Shown: piece by piece, positions 16,861-25,841 of the stretch
Numbering within the stretch: the stretch's first letter is position 1
How the letters are laid out: each line of letters starts with the position of its first letter
Origin: Chryseobacterium indoltheticum
GTDB lineage: Bacteria; Bacteroidota; Bacteroidia; Flavobacteriales; Weeksellaceae
Direction of reading: 5' to 3'
Length of the DNA stretch: 64,000 nt
Assembly (NCBI RefSeq): GCF_003815915.1
Contig: NZ_CP033929.1
Location: 930,001 to 994,000 of the forward strand
Translations under genes and position numbers: made by a program
The notes under the pieces: model-generated
Told to the model about the DNA's origin: nothing
The model's database searches: none
Seen by the model: the letters and a program-made list of their open reading frames with translations, nothing else

Positions 16861-17625
16861 ATGTCTATAACAAACGAACAGGAATTAATCGGAATGCAGA
16901 AAGTAAGCGAAGCAGTCGCTTTTACTTTGAAAGAAATGATCAATTACGCGCAAGTTGGAATGACGACAAAAGATCTTGACGAATACGGAGCAAAAATTCT
17001 TTCAGACTTTGGTGCAAAGTCGGCGCCTGATCTTACGTATGGATTTCCGGGTTGGACTTGCATAAGTGTAGACAACGAATTCTGTCATGGAATTCCTAGC
17101 TCAGAGAGAGTTCTGAAAGAAGGTGATTTAATTAATATTGATGTTTCGGCAGAGCTTAATGGATATTGGGCAGATAACGGCGGCTCATTTATCATTGGAA
17201 ATGACATCAACCAACATAAGAGATTAGTCGATGCATCAAAGGAAATTCTGGAAAAAACCATTAATAATATAAAAGGCGGCGTGAAAATCGCTGATATTGG
17301 ATTTTTAATGGAAACTGAAGCCCAAAAAAGAGGATTTAAAGTCATTAAAAATCTTGGCGGTCACGGTGTTGGAAGAAGTCTACATGAGGAACCTGATGAA
17401 TTGATGAATTACAAAAATCGTTACGATAACCGAAGGTTTAAGAAAAATTCTGTTGTCGCGATTGAGACATTTATTTCGACAGATTCAACGATCGCAGTGG
17501 AATTGAATGATGGCTGGACGATGGTAGGAAATAAAGGCGGTTATATGGCGCAACATGAGCATACTATTGTAGTTACCGATGGAAAACCAATTATTTTGAC
17601 GAAAATGAATGAGATTTTAAATTAA
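16861..17625 (+). CDS. map: Type I methionine aminopeptidase
   Basis: This metalloprotease removes the initiator methionine from new proteins. The 254-residue protein starts at MSITNEQELIGM; longer in-frame starts run into the tRNA and its terminator. Metal and active-site residues visible: His in FCHGIP, Asp in NIDVSAELNG and in YWADNGGSF, His in GGHGVGRSLHEEP, Glu in AIETFIS and Glu in QHEHTIVVTD. It ends at a clear terminator, so it is a single-gene unit. Confidence 0.94.
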   Translation: MSITNEQELIGMQKVSEAVAFTLKEMINYAQVGMTTKDLDEYGAKILSDFGAKSAPDLTYGFPGWTCISVDNEFCHGIPSSERVLKEGDLINIDVSAELNGYWADNGGSFIIGNDINQHKRLVDASKEILEKTINNIKGGVKIADIGFLMETEAQKRGFKVIKNLGGHGVGRSLHEEPDELMNYKNRYDNRRFKKNSVVAIETFISTDSTIAVELNDGWTMVGNKGGYMAQHEHTIVVTDGKPIILTKMNEILN

Positions 17626-17651
17626 TAACAATCCATTTCTCATAAATTGAC

Positions 17652-17681
17652 AAACCTTTCATATTATTGAAAGGTTTTTTT
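17652..17681 (+). terminator. Terminator of map
   Basis: AAACCTTTCA pairs with TGAAAGGTTT over a six-base loop and is followed by T residues. Confidence 0.88.
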
Positions 17682-17765
17682 GTGAAAAATTTAAAAATCT
17701 TTCCAACCTTTCTTTTAATTTATGCATCTTTATGAATGAAAGGTTTTTCCACTTTCAATGAATAT

Positions 17766-20700
17766 ATGAAAAGTTTATATCTGAAATTATTGTTGTTTTT
17801 TCCTGCTCTGTTTTTTGCGCAGATTCCCGTTGTGGAGACTTCGGATGATAAAGGAAATTATGTTAAAAATAAAGAGGTTATCTTAAAGAAGTTGGTCATA
17901 GAAACCAAAATTACGGGCAAGATTTCTACGAATATTGTTACAATGGTTTTCAGAAATAATTCAGCTCGTATAAAAGAGGCAAAACTTACATTTCCGCTTC
18001 CAGAAGGAGTAAATGCAAGTGGTTATGCTTTAGATATTAACGGAAAACTGAGGAATGCAGTTCCTGTAGAAAAAGAAAAAGCCAGAGAAGTGTATGAAAC
18101 GATAAAAAAACAAAATGTAGATCCCGGAATTTTAGAAAAAGTTGAAGGGAATAATTTCCGTACGACAATTTATCCCCTTAATGCAAATGGTGGTGAAAGA
18201 ACGGTTCAGATCACTTATAATTATGAGCTTAAAAAATCAGGAGAAAGCTATGAATATTTTTTACCGCTAAATTATACCTCAGAAATCCCCGAATTTTCAA
18301 TTAGAACTTCTGTCTTCCAAAATATAGAAGTTCCTCAACTTGAAGAAAAACCAGATGGCAATTTTAATTTTGTTAAAAAAGGAAATGTTTGGATTGCAGA
18401 AGTGAACAAGACAAAATATAGGCCGGGAAACAATTTAAAAATAAATTTCCCTCAAAATAATCTTCCAAATGTTTTAATGCAGAAAGCTTCGGATAATTCA
18501 TCTTATTTTTTAGTTGATATAAATATTAAACAGAATGAAAGAGAAAAAAAACTGCCTGAAAATGTAGCAATAGTCTGGGATAATTCTTTAAGCGGAAAAA
18601 AACGCGATCATGAAAAAGAATTTGCTTTGCTGAAAGAATATTTCAACACGAATAAAAATCTGAAAGTCAAAGTTTACTTTATCAACAATACATTTGATGA
18701 AGGTAAAACTTTTAAAATAAATAATGGAAATTGGGAAGAACTGAAAAAATATTTATCTCAGACAATATACGACGGAGGAACCGACTTTGGACAATTGAAA
18801 AAAATAAAAGAAGACGAGCTTTTTTTCTTTACCGACGGATTATCGTCTTTCGGAGAATTAAAATTGATTTGGAATAAGCCAACTTACACAATTTCATCTT
18901 CTAATAATGTGAATTTTGGTCAGTTGAAATTTATAAGCAATAAAACAGGAGGCGAATTTTTAAATTTAAATGAAAGTAATCCACAAAAAGAAGTCAGAAA
19001 ACTGCTTTTTCAGCCTCTAAAGTTTTTAGGAGTTGAAAAGAATGATTTTGTTTCTGAAGTATATCCTTCTTTTACCCAAACTGTTTCTGAAGATTTCGTT
19101 TTGTCGGGAATTTTACAAGGGAATCAAACATCCGTCAAAGTTAATTTCGGTTACGGAGATGAAATTACCGAAACAAAAACTATTCGTTTAAATTCGAATG
19201 AGCAAACTATTAAAGATTGGGATATTTCAAAATTCTGGGCTCAGAAAAAACTAAACGAACTGGAGATTTTTGAAATAAAAAATAAAGATGAAATAAAAAA
19301 TATAAGCAAGCAGTTCGGATTGGTAAGCAATAATATGAGCTTAATGGTTTTAGAAAATGTTGAGGATTATGTGAAGTATGAGATTGCTCCGCCTCAAGAA
19401 TTAAGAAATGAATATGATGAAATTGTAAAAAACAAAAGAAATGAAAAAGAGGAATGGACAAAAGATTTGATGAGTGATGCAGAACATATGACTGAAGAGC
19501 TTAAAGAATGGTGGAAAAAAGATTTTCAGGCAAAAAAAAGAAAAACTTATCCGAAACCCACTTCTAATGAGCCAATGCAAGTTGAAAGACTGGTAGAAAC
19601 TGCAGTATATAATCCGGAAAGTATAAAAGTTGAAAATTTATCTTTGCCGGTTGCAGCTCCAGCTACAAAAACTGTAGAATCTTCCCCTAGCTTAGCAAAA
19701 TCGGACTCGATAACTTCCGACCGCTCAAACGAAATTGAGGAAGTTGTAGTGATGGGTTACAATAGAGTCACTCGTAAAGAATCTGTTACTTCTTCATCTG
19801 TTTCAGTAACTTCTGATCGGGTTACCGTTAGAGGTGTGCCTTCTGTCAGTTCAAATACACAATTGCTTTCAGTACAGGGAAGAGTAGAAGGTATCGTTGT
19901 TACTCCGAGATATGAAAATGAAAATGCATCAGACATTATCAACTCTGGCAGAATTGAGATAAAAGATGTAGAATCAAATGCCGAATATATGAAGCTTTTT
20001 AAAACTGCTGAAAATTCAGAAAAAATTTATCAGGTTTATCTTCAAAACAGAAAAGACTACGAAAATCTTCCACAGTATTATTTTGATGTTTCTGAGTTAC
20101 TGTTTAAAAATAACGATAAGAAAACTGGCTTAAAAGTTCTAAGTTCAATTGCGGATTTAGATATAGAAAATGAAGAACTGTATAAATTATTGGCTTATAA
20201 ATTAAAAAAGACAGGAACGTATGATAAAGAATTATTTATCACCAAAAAAGTTTTAGAATGGCGTCCATTTGATCCTCAAAGTTACCGTGATTATGCATTG
20301 GCTTTAGAAGATAATAAGCTTTATCAGGAAGCTTTAGATAATCTTTACAAAGTTCTTACACAATCTTATACTGATGAATTAGCCGATCGTGATGACGGAA
20401 TCGAGGAGGTTGTTGTAATGGAAATCAATCAACTGATAACCAACTACAGAAGTCAATTAGATTTAAAAAATATTAATCCTAAAATTATTACAGATCTTCC
20501 TGTAAATATCCGTGTTGTTATCAACTGGAATAAAGACGATACAGATATTGATCTTTGGGTAACAGACCCTAATAAAGAAGTATGTATGTACTCTCATTCT
20601 TCGACAGAAGTTGGGGGAAGATTGAGCAATGATTTTACACAGGGTTTCGGACCTGAGCAATTTTTATTGAAAAAAGCAGTTAAAGGAAAGTATAAGATTC

Positions 20701-20876
20701 AGACCAATTTCTATAGCGAAAATCAAACGGGAATTGCAGGTCCTACTGCAATCATGGCTGAAATTTACATCAATTATGCAACGGGAAAACAAGAAAGAAA
20801 AATAGTTGTTTTTCAGAATCAGAAGGAAGATAATGGTAGTGATAAAGAAATTCTTATCGGTGAATTTGAATTTTAA
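17766..20876 (+). CDS. VIT/vWA protein with TonB-plug-like linker and C-terminal DUF2135
   Basis: This large exported protein has 1,036 residues, starting at MKSLYLKLLLFFPALFFAQ (signal peptide). The VIT domain lies at about 20-150. It is followed by a reduced von Willebrand A region at about 265-430 whose WDNSLSG keeps the DxSxS metal pattern. A linker near residues 640-745 contains IEEVVVMGYN and VQGRVEGIVVT, two sequences diagnostic of SusC-type TonB plug domains; a second EEVVVM copy lies near 878. A helical, TPR-like part spans about 750-880, and the C-terminal DUF2135 domain (about 905-1030) has WNKDDTDIDLWVTDP. It is probably periplasmic or on the cell surface. The function is unknown. 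Confidence 0.85.
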   Translation: MKSLYLKLLLFFPALFFAQIPVVETSDDKGNYVKNKEVILKKLVIETKITGKISTNIVTMVFRNNSARIKEAKLTFPLPEGVNASGYALDINGKLRNAVPVEKEKAREVYETIKKQNVDPGILEKVEGNNFRTTIYPLNANGGERTVQITYNYELKKSGESYEYFLPLNYTSEIPEFSIRTSVFQNIEVPQLEEKPDGNFNFVKKGNVWIAEVNKTKYRPGNNLKINFPQNNLPNVLMQKASDNSSYFLVDINIKQNEREKKLPENVAIVWDNSLSGKKRDHEKEFALLKEYFNTNKNLKVKVYFINNTFDEGKTFKINNGNWEELKKYLSQTIYDGGTDFGQLKKIKEDELFFFTDGLSSFGELKLIWNKPTYTISSSNNVNFGQLKFISNKTGGEFLNLNESNPQKEVRKLLFQPLKFLGVEKNDFVSEVYPSFTQTVSEDFVLSGILQGNQTSVKVNFGYGDEITETKTIRLNSNEQTIKDWDISKFWAQKKLNELEIFEIKNKDEIKNISKQFGLVSNNMSLMVLENVEDYVKYEIAPPQELRNEYDEIVKNKRNEKEEWTKDLMSDAEHMTEELKEWWKKDFQAKKRKTYPKPTSNEPMQVERLVETAVYNPESIKVENLSLPVAAPATKTVESSPSLAKSDSITSDRSNEIEEVVVMGYNRVTRKESVTSSSVSVTSDRVTVRGVPSVSSNTQLLSVQGRVEGIVVTPRYENENASDIINSGRIEIKDVESNAEYMKLFKTAENSEKIYQVYLQNRKDYENLPQYYFDVSELLFKNNDKKTGLKVLSSIADLDIENEELYKLLAYKLKKTGTYDKELFITKKVLEWRPFDPQSYRDYALALEDNKLYQEALDNLYKVLTQSYTDELADRDDGIEEVVVMEINQLITNYRSQLDLKNINPKIITDLPVNIRVVINWNKDDTDIDLWVTDPNKEVCMYSHSSTEVGGRLSNDFTQGFGPEQFLLKKAVKGKYKIQTNFYSENQTGIAGPTAIMAEIYINYATGKQERKIVVFQNQKEDNGSDKEILIGEFEF

Positions 20877-20890
20877 AAGCATCAAAGAAT

Positions 20891-20924
20891 AAAAAAGATT
20901 TAAGTTTAACATGAATCTTTTTTT
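20891..20924 (+). terminator. Terminator of the VIT/DUF2135 gene
   Basis: AAAAGATT pairs with AATCTTTT over a 13-base loop and is followed by T residues. Confidence 0.65.
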
Positions 20925-21036
20925 ATATGTTCAAAATGAATTATTTTAAATAATACTAAATTATTGGCGCAAACTTTGATGATTTCCAAACTTTAAATTG
21001 TCATTTTTTAAATCAAATCACCAAATCTTAGTCAAT

Positions 21037-22275
21037 ATGAAATTTAAAGTACATTACATGCTGATTGCATCTGCGATGTTTTTGGCAAACTGTTCTGATG
21101 ACATCGAGCAACAACCTGTTGAAGAGCCTGGAAATGAGGCAATTTATCCGCCTGTCGAAACCAATCCTGCAAATACAACGTATTCTCCTGCTTTTGCCGG
21201 GCAGACAAGGGTAAATGGTGTGAAAACACAGACACCTTACAGCAATACCGTTTTAAGTTCATCATTAACGTCGCCTTGGGGAATCACCGCTTTACCGGAC
21301 GGAAGATTGCTGATCACTCAAAAAACCGGAACAATGAGAATTGCAACCAGCACAGGAACTTTAAGCAATCCGATAACGGGAATTCCTGCAGTTAATTCTA
21401 ACGGACAAGGAGGTTTATTAGGACTTTGTATAGACCCGCAATTTTCTACAAACAGAATGATCTACTGGGTTTTCTCTGAAAATGTTGCCGGAGGAACTCA
21501 GACTTCAGTAGCAAAGGGAAAACTTTCAACCTCTGAAACATCTATAGAAAATGCGGTCGTTATTTACAGAGCAAATCCGTCTTCTTCTGCAGGAAATTTA
21601 CATTATGGAGGAAGAATTTTATTTGACTCTACCGGAAATCTTATGGTAAGTGTAGGGGAACGTTCTGATCTTTCTACAAGACCTTTGGCGCAATCGGTTA
21701 CTGCAGCAATCGGTAAAATTTTAAGGATAACAAAAGATGGAGCTCCGGCTCCGGGAAACCCTACTTTTACTCAGTCAGGAGCTTTGCCTGAATTGTACAG
21801 TATCGGTCATAGAAATCCGCAGGGAATTGCCATTCATCCCACAACAGGAGAATTGTGGCAAAGTGAACACGGACCTCGTGGCGGAGACGAAATTAATCGT
21901 GTATTGCCTGCAAAGAATTACGGTTGGCCAACGATTACTTACGGAATAGAATATAGCGGTGGAGTTATTGGAAGCGGAATTCAGCAGCAAAGCGGAATGG
22001 AGCAGCCTGTATACTATTGGGATCCTGTGATTTCACCAAGCGGAATGACGTTTTACAAAGGAAATAATGTTCCGGAGTGGCAAAATAACCTGTTTATAGG
22101 CTCATTAAGCGGAACTCACATCGTAAGATTAGTTATAAAAGATAACAAAGTGATGGGAGAAGAACGTTTGTTGGTAAATGAAGGGCAGCGTTTCAGAGAT
22201 ATCACGCAGGGAACCGATAATGCATTGTATGCGGTAACCGATGCGGGAAGATTATATAAAATTCAAAAACAATAG
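21037..22275 (+). CDS. PQQ-dependent sugar dehydrogenase family lipoprotein
   Basis: This is a soluble-type aldose dehydrogenase (YliI/GDH-B-like six-bladed propeller). The 412-residue precursor starts at MKFKVHYMLIASAMFLANC, a lipoprotein signal with the lipobox cysteine at residue 19. Propeller motifs include SPWGITALPDGRLLITQ, HYGGRILFDSTGNLMVSVGE, IGHRNPQGIAIHP and the EHGPRGGDEINRV/NYGWP block that forms the PQQ and calcium site. It would oxidise sugars at the periplasmic face or the surface. The in-frame ATG at 20998 is rejected because it gives no signal peptide. Confidence 0.9.
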   Translation: MKFKVHYMLIASAMFLANCSDDIEQQPVEEPGNEAIYPPVETNPANTTYSPAFAGQTRVNGVKTQTPYSNTVLSSSLTSPWGITALPDGRLLITQKTGTMRIATSTGTLSNPITGIPAVNSNGQGGLLGLCIDPQFSTNRMIYWVFSENVAGGTQTSVAKGKLSTSETSIENAVVIYRANPSSSAGNLHYGGRILFDSTGNLMVSVGERSDLSTRPLAQSVTAAIGKILRITKDGAPAPGNPTFTQSGALPELYSIGHRNPQGIAIHPTTGELWQSEHGPRGGDEINRVLPAKNYGWPTITYGIEYSGGVIGSGIQQQSGMEQPVYYWDPVISPSGMTFYKGNNVPEWQNNLFIGSLSGTHIVRLVIKDNKVMGEERLLVNEGQRFRDITQGTDNALYAVTDAGRLYKIQKQ

Positions 22276-22294
22276 ATTTTTTTTTCGTACTCTT

Positions 22295-22332
22295 GAAACA
22301 CCTCCAGAAAATGTTGGTGTTTCTTTTTTTTT
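22295..22332 (+). terminator. Terminator of the sugar dehydrogenase gene
   Basis: GAAACACC pairs with GGTGTTTC over a 13-base loop and is followed by nine T residues. Confidence 0.88.
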
Positions 22333-22638
22333 AATTTTCATTTAACTGAGTTGGTTCTAGGCAACATCAATTAAAGTTAGACGTCTTAATTTAGAAGTTT
22401 ATACGTTCAACTTAAACAAATTAGACGTGTGAGTTTATTGCTTTACGCATCTAAATAATTTGGTTTTATAACATGATGAATTAATAATGCTTTAAAACAG
22501 AAAAATATACAAAAGAGGTCTGTGATTTTTTACAAAACGAAAATATAGTTTGTATTAAATAACATCTTTCAAATATTTTTAAAGGACGATGTCAAAAGGT
22601 TTGCAGAGTTTTTGCGTAACTTTAGTAAAAATATATTT
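22333..22638. other. Gene-free stretch upstream of the GNAT-nitrilase gene
   Basis: About 300 bases with no convincing reading frame. TTAGACGT occurs twice (near 22376 and 22421). A weak promoter-like TAACTTTAG lies at 22617-22625, but the only TTTG upstream is too close to be its -33 box. Nothing else is seen. Confidence 0.5.
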
Positions 22639-24141
22639 ATGCAGATAGAAACACGTACCCTGAAAGTAGATGATTATGACGAGCTGGTAGAAACCATGCG
22701 CAGAGCCTATCCTCAAATGTCAGAATACGTCTGGTCAAAAAAAAGCATTGCAAAGCTTAATAAAATTTTTGAAGCCGGACAGATCTGCATCACGGTAGAC
22801 GGAAAAATTGCAGCTGTTGCGCTGTCTATTATCGTTAATTATGATGAGTTTGGTGATGATCATACGTATAGTGATATCACAGGCAATTACTCTTTCAATA
22901 CCCATATTTCAACCGGAAATGTTTTATACGGAATCGAAATTTTTGTTGATCCCGAATATCGTGAGTTGAGATTGGGAAGAAGATTATACGATGCCCGAAA
23001 AGAACTTTGTGAATTATTAAATCTGAAATCTATTATTTTGGGTGGAAGAATTCCGCATTATCATAAGCACAGTCATGAATTGTCAGCGAGAGAGTACATC
23101 AGAAGAGTAAGAGACAAGGAAATATATGATCCGGTACTTTCTTTCCAGCTTTCCAATAATTTTCTGCCGATAAAGGTGCTGAAAAAATATCTTCCCGAAG
23201 ATGAAGCTTCACGCGAAAATGCTGTATTAATGCAGTGGAATAATATCTATTACAGCAAAAAGCCAAATACAATGCAGGATAGCGTTATTCGTCTGGGATT
23301 GGTGCAATGGCAGATGAGGCAATTTAAAGATATTCATGCTTTTTATGAGCAGGTAGAGTTCTTTGTAAATGTAATGGGAGATTATAAATCAGATTTTGTG
23401 CTGTTCCCGGAATTATTCAATACCCCTTTGCTCGCTCCGTTCAACAACCTTTCAGAGCGGGACAGTATGATTGAGTTGGCTAAAATCACCGAGGAAATTA
23501 AAATGAAAATTTCAGATCTGGCAATCAGTTACAATGTGAATATTATTTCCGGAAGTATGCCGATTTTTGAAAATAACGACTTGTACAACGTAAGTTATCT
23601 GCTTCACCGTGACGGTAGAATCGATGAATACAGGAAAATTCATATCACGCCGAATGAAAGAAAATATTACGGAATGAAAGGCGGAAACGAAATTAAAGTT
23701 TTTGATACCGACTGCGGAAAAATAGGTTTGGTCATTTGCTATGATGTAGAATTTCCTGAATTACCAAGAATCTTAGCTGATCAGGGAATGAAAATCTTGT
23801 TTGTGCCTTATCTTACCGATACTCAGAATGCTTACATGAGAGTTCGTCACTGCGCTGCGGCAAGAGCCATAGAAAACGAATGTTATGTAGCGATTGCGGG
23901 CTGTGTAGGAAATTTACCAGGTGTAAATAATATGGATATTCAGTTTGGTCAGGCGGCGGTTTTCACACCTTCAGATTTTGCATTCCCGTCTAATGCGGTG
24001 AAAGGTGAGGCGACTCCCAATACTGAAATGACGCTGATTGTAGATGTGGATGTTAATTTACTGAAAGACTTGCACTATAACGGTTCCGTTCAGATTCTGA
24101 AAGACAGAAGAACAGATTTATATGAAACGTATTTGAAATAA
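22639..24141 (+). CDS. GNAT acetyltransferase fused to carbon-nitrogen hydrolase
   Basis: This two-domain enzyme has 500 residues from MQIETRTLKV. The N-terminal GNAT domain (about 1-200) has EIFVDPEYRELRLGRRLYDA as its acetyl-CoA loop. The C-terminal nitrilase-superfamily domain (about 220-495) has the catalytic triad: Glu in LFPELFNTPL, Lys in EYRKIHITPNE and Cys in LVICYDVEFPEL. The same fusion is known in many bacteria, but its substrate is undetermined. It could couple acylation with amide hydrolysis; that is inference. A terminator follows directly. Confidence 0.92.
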   Translation: MQIETRTLKVDDYDELVETMRRAYPQMSEYVWSKKSIAKLNKIFEAGQICITVDGKIAAVALSIIVNYDEFGDDHTYSDITGNYSFNTHISTGNVLYGIEIFVDPEYRELRLGRRLYDARKELCELLNLKSIILGGRIPHYHKHSHELSAREYIRRVRDKEIYDPVLSFQLSNNFLPIKVLKKYLPEDEASRENAVLMQWNNIYYSKKPNTMQDSVIRLGLVQWQMRQFKDIHAFYEQVEFFVNVMGDYKSDFVLFPELFNTPLLAPFNNLSERDSMIELAKITEEIKMKISDLAISYNVNIISGSMPIFENNDLYNVSYLLHRDGRIDEYRKIHITPNERKYYGMKGGNEIKVFDTDCGKIGLVICYDVEFPELPRILADQGMKILFVPYLTDTQNAYMRVRHCAAARAIENECYVAIAGCVGNLPGVNNMDIQFGQAAVFTPSDFAFPSNAVKGEATPNTEMTLIVDVDVNLLKDLHYNGSVQILKDRRTDLYETYLK

Positions 24142-24158
24142 ATTTGATTAAAATATTG

Positions 24159-24190
24159 AAGCACTTCCATCTTGGAAGTGCTTTTCTTTT
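24159..24190 (+). terminator. Terminator of the GNAT-nitrilase gene
   Basis: AAGCACTTCC pairs with GGAAGTGCTT over a five-base loop and is followed by a T-rich tail. Confidence 0.88.
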
Positions 24191-24206
24191 AAATATTATT
24201 TGACAT

Positions 24207-24557
24207 TTAAGCAGCCAGTCGGGGACTATAATTTTTTTGACAAACCAGACAGTACAGATCTTCTCGCCAAATCCGGTTAATTTTATAATTTAATACCGTA
24301 TTAATTTCCTGAACGATATTTATATTTTGAGCTACTTCGGATTTTTCTTTACTTGACTTTCTATCTAATGAAGTTTTTTGGTTATTCAAATTTGAATTGT
24401 TTTTTTCTTCATCAATATTCACCATCATAATTTCATCAACTTTATTCTGAAGATTCACTGAATCTTGTTTGAGTTTGTTTTCAGGTGTCTGCTCGATGTT
24501 TTGAGCAAAAATAAAATGAAAGCTAAACAGCAAAATAAGTGTTAGAAATAATTTCAT
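24207..24557 (-). CDS. Hypothetical secreted protein
   Basis: This 116-residue precursor has a clear signal peptide (MKLFLTLILLFSFHFIFAQ). The mature part is polar and rich in Asn, Lys, Ser and Gln (about 20-85), and ends in a short segment with Trp-Arg-Glu-Asp and a Cys-x-x-Cys pair (CLVCQ). I do not recognise a family. It stands alone between a convergent gene and the methyltransferase gene. Confidence 0.55.
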   Translation of the reverse strand: MKLFLTLILLFSFHFIFAQNIEQTPENKLKQDSVNLQNKVDEIMMVNIDEEKNNSNLNNQKTSLDRKSSKEKSEVAQNINIVQEINTVLNYKINRIWREDLYCLVCQKNYSPRLAA

Positions 24558-24630
24558 CGATGATTGTTTGTGAAAACTAATATAAGAAAATTACTTCTAC
24601 TTATCTCCTGTTTGTGATTTTTAATTTTAA

Positions 24631-25347
24631 TTATGATTTTGTACCATAAACTCCCGTTGCGCACCCATGAAAATAGTTTTCTGATTTTACTTTCAGATTA
24701 TGTCTGTTAAATATTTCTTTAACGTGATCACAGTTTCCAAAATTCTCAGTGTAGATCCAAAGCATTTTATAATCACTCGGATTTCCTAAAAATAATTTAC
24801 CCAGAACGGGAATCATTTTGCTTAAATAAAATTGGTAAGGATAATACAAAAATTTGTTTTTCGGTTTTGACACTTCAACAAAACTAAATTTGCCATTGGG
24901 TTTAAGAATTCTTGAAATTTCTTTTGCCAAGATTTCCAATTGCTGCTCATTAAATGTTTTTAAACCGTACGCACAGGAAATAATATCAAATGAATTTGTT
25001 TCTAAATTATTCTGAAGAATATCTTCGCAAAGCAAGTTCAATTGATTATTAAAAACTTTATTTCCTTTATTTTTTGATTGAGCAATCATTTTCTCAGAAA
25101 AATCTAAAGCAGAAAAAGTAGAGTTGGGGAAGTTTTGTTTAAGATAAGCCCAGTTTTCACCTAACCCGGAAAGCAAATCAATAACATTTAAATTTTGCTC
25201 AGATTTTCCCAATTTGTTTAAAAATTGTCTTCGCCAGCGAATCGAAAAGCCAAACGAAGTAATGTAGTTCATTCTTTCGTACGAACCAGACATTTGATTG
25301 AAGAGTTGTTTTACAAATTTTGGTTCGTAGATGTTATTCATGTTCAA
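24631..25347 (-). CDS. UbiE/COQ5-like class I methyltransferase
   Basis: This is an S-adenosylmethionine-dependent methyltransferase of 238 residues. Seen: an N-terminal helix typical of UbiE/MenG proteins (FNQMSGSYERMNYITSFGFS, then WRR), SAM motif I in VIDLLSGLGENW, a motif II-like SALDFSEKMI, and FDIISCAYGLKTF. The substrate is unknown; menaquinone methylation is possible, but the divergent C-terminus makes this unsure. An alternative start lies two codons in (MNNIYE). It follows the GDYXXLXY gene by only 5 bases, so it is probably the last gene of the DUF2157/DUF4401 operon. Confidence 0.85.
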   Translation of the reverse strand: MNMNNIYEPKFVKQLFNQMSGSYERMNYITSFGFSIRWRRQFLNKLGKSEQNLNVIDLLSGLGENWAYLKQNFPNSTFSALDFSEKMIAQSKNKGNKVFNNQLNLLCEDILQNNLETNSFDIISCAYGLKTFNEQQLEILAKEISRILKPNGKFSFVEVSKPKNKFLYYPYQFYLSKMIPVLGKLFLGNPSDYKMLWIYTENFGNCDHVKEIFNRHNLKVKSENYFHGCATGVYGTKS

Positions 25348-25352
25348 AAAAA

Positions 25353-25841
25353 TTATTTAATATTCTTTAAATTTTCGTCATAAAGCCCCACGAGCAAACT
25401 ATTTCCTTTGGTATCAACTTTTATGGCGCCGTATTTTGCTTTCTCATATTTTTCAGCTTGTCCCTCCTGAAAAAAGAAAGATTCTGCTCCGATATTGACG
25501 TTCCATTGGTCGGGCGAATTATATTCTATTAAGTATTCTCCTTTGTTTAATGGAGTTGTATTTTTCTGAAATCTTACTTTTTCAGCAATACCTTGAGGAT
25601 TTAATTTTACCACACAATAACCTCTTTTGGGTAATGAATTTACATTGAGGTTTTCTGAAATGCTGTACCGCAAAGTCATGTAATCTCCCTGCATTAAAGA
25701 ACGGGGGTCTACAGGAGCTAATGACAGCAAAATTAATTTTCCGTCTTTTAAAAGGTTCTCTTTTTTAACAACAGAAAAATTAAAATAAACCAAAAGTATC
25801 ATGAGATTTAAGACGATAATCAGCCATTTATATTTTTTCAT
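25353..25841 (-). CDS. GDYXXLXY domain protein
   Basis: This 162-residue protein has one N-terminal membrane anchor (about residues 5-24) and a beta-rich exported domain. The name-giving motif is seen as MQGDYMTLRYSI near residue 53. The start overlaps the end of the DUF4401 gene by 14 bases, implying translational coupling. The family nearly always accompanies DUF2157 and DUF4401 membrane proteins; the role of the trio is unknown. Confidence 0.88.
   Translation of the reverse strand: MKKYKWLIIVLNLMILLVYFNFSVVKKENLLKDGKLILLSLAPVDPRSLMQGDYMTLRYSISENLNVNSLPKRGYCVVKLNPQGIAEKVRFQKNTTPLNKGEYLIEYNSPDQWNVNIGAESFFFQEGQAEKYEKAKYGAIKVDTKGNSLLVGLYDENLKNIK

Noticed and set aside
22600..22625. Promoter of the GNAT-nitrilase gene (TTTG and TAACTTTAG)
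   Set aside because: The spacer is only 13 bases and the -7 box has a mismatch at the key G-preceding T, so it falls short of the standard seen at the tRNA and DUF4861 promoters.
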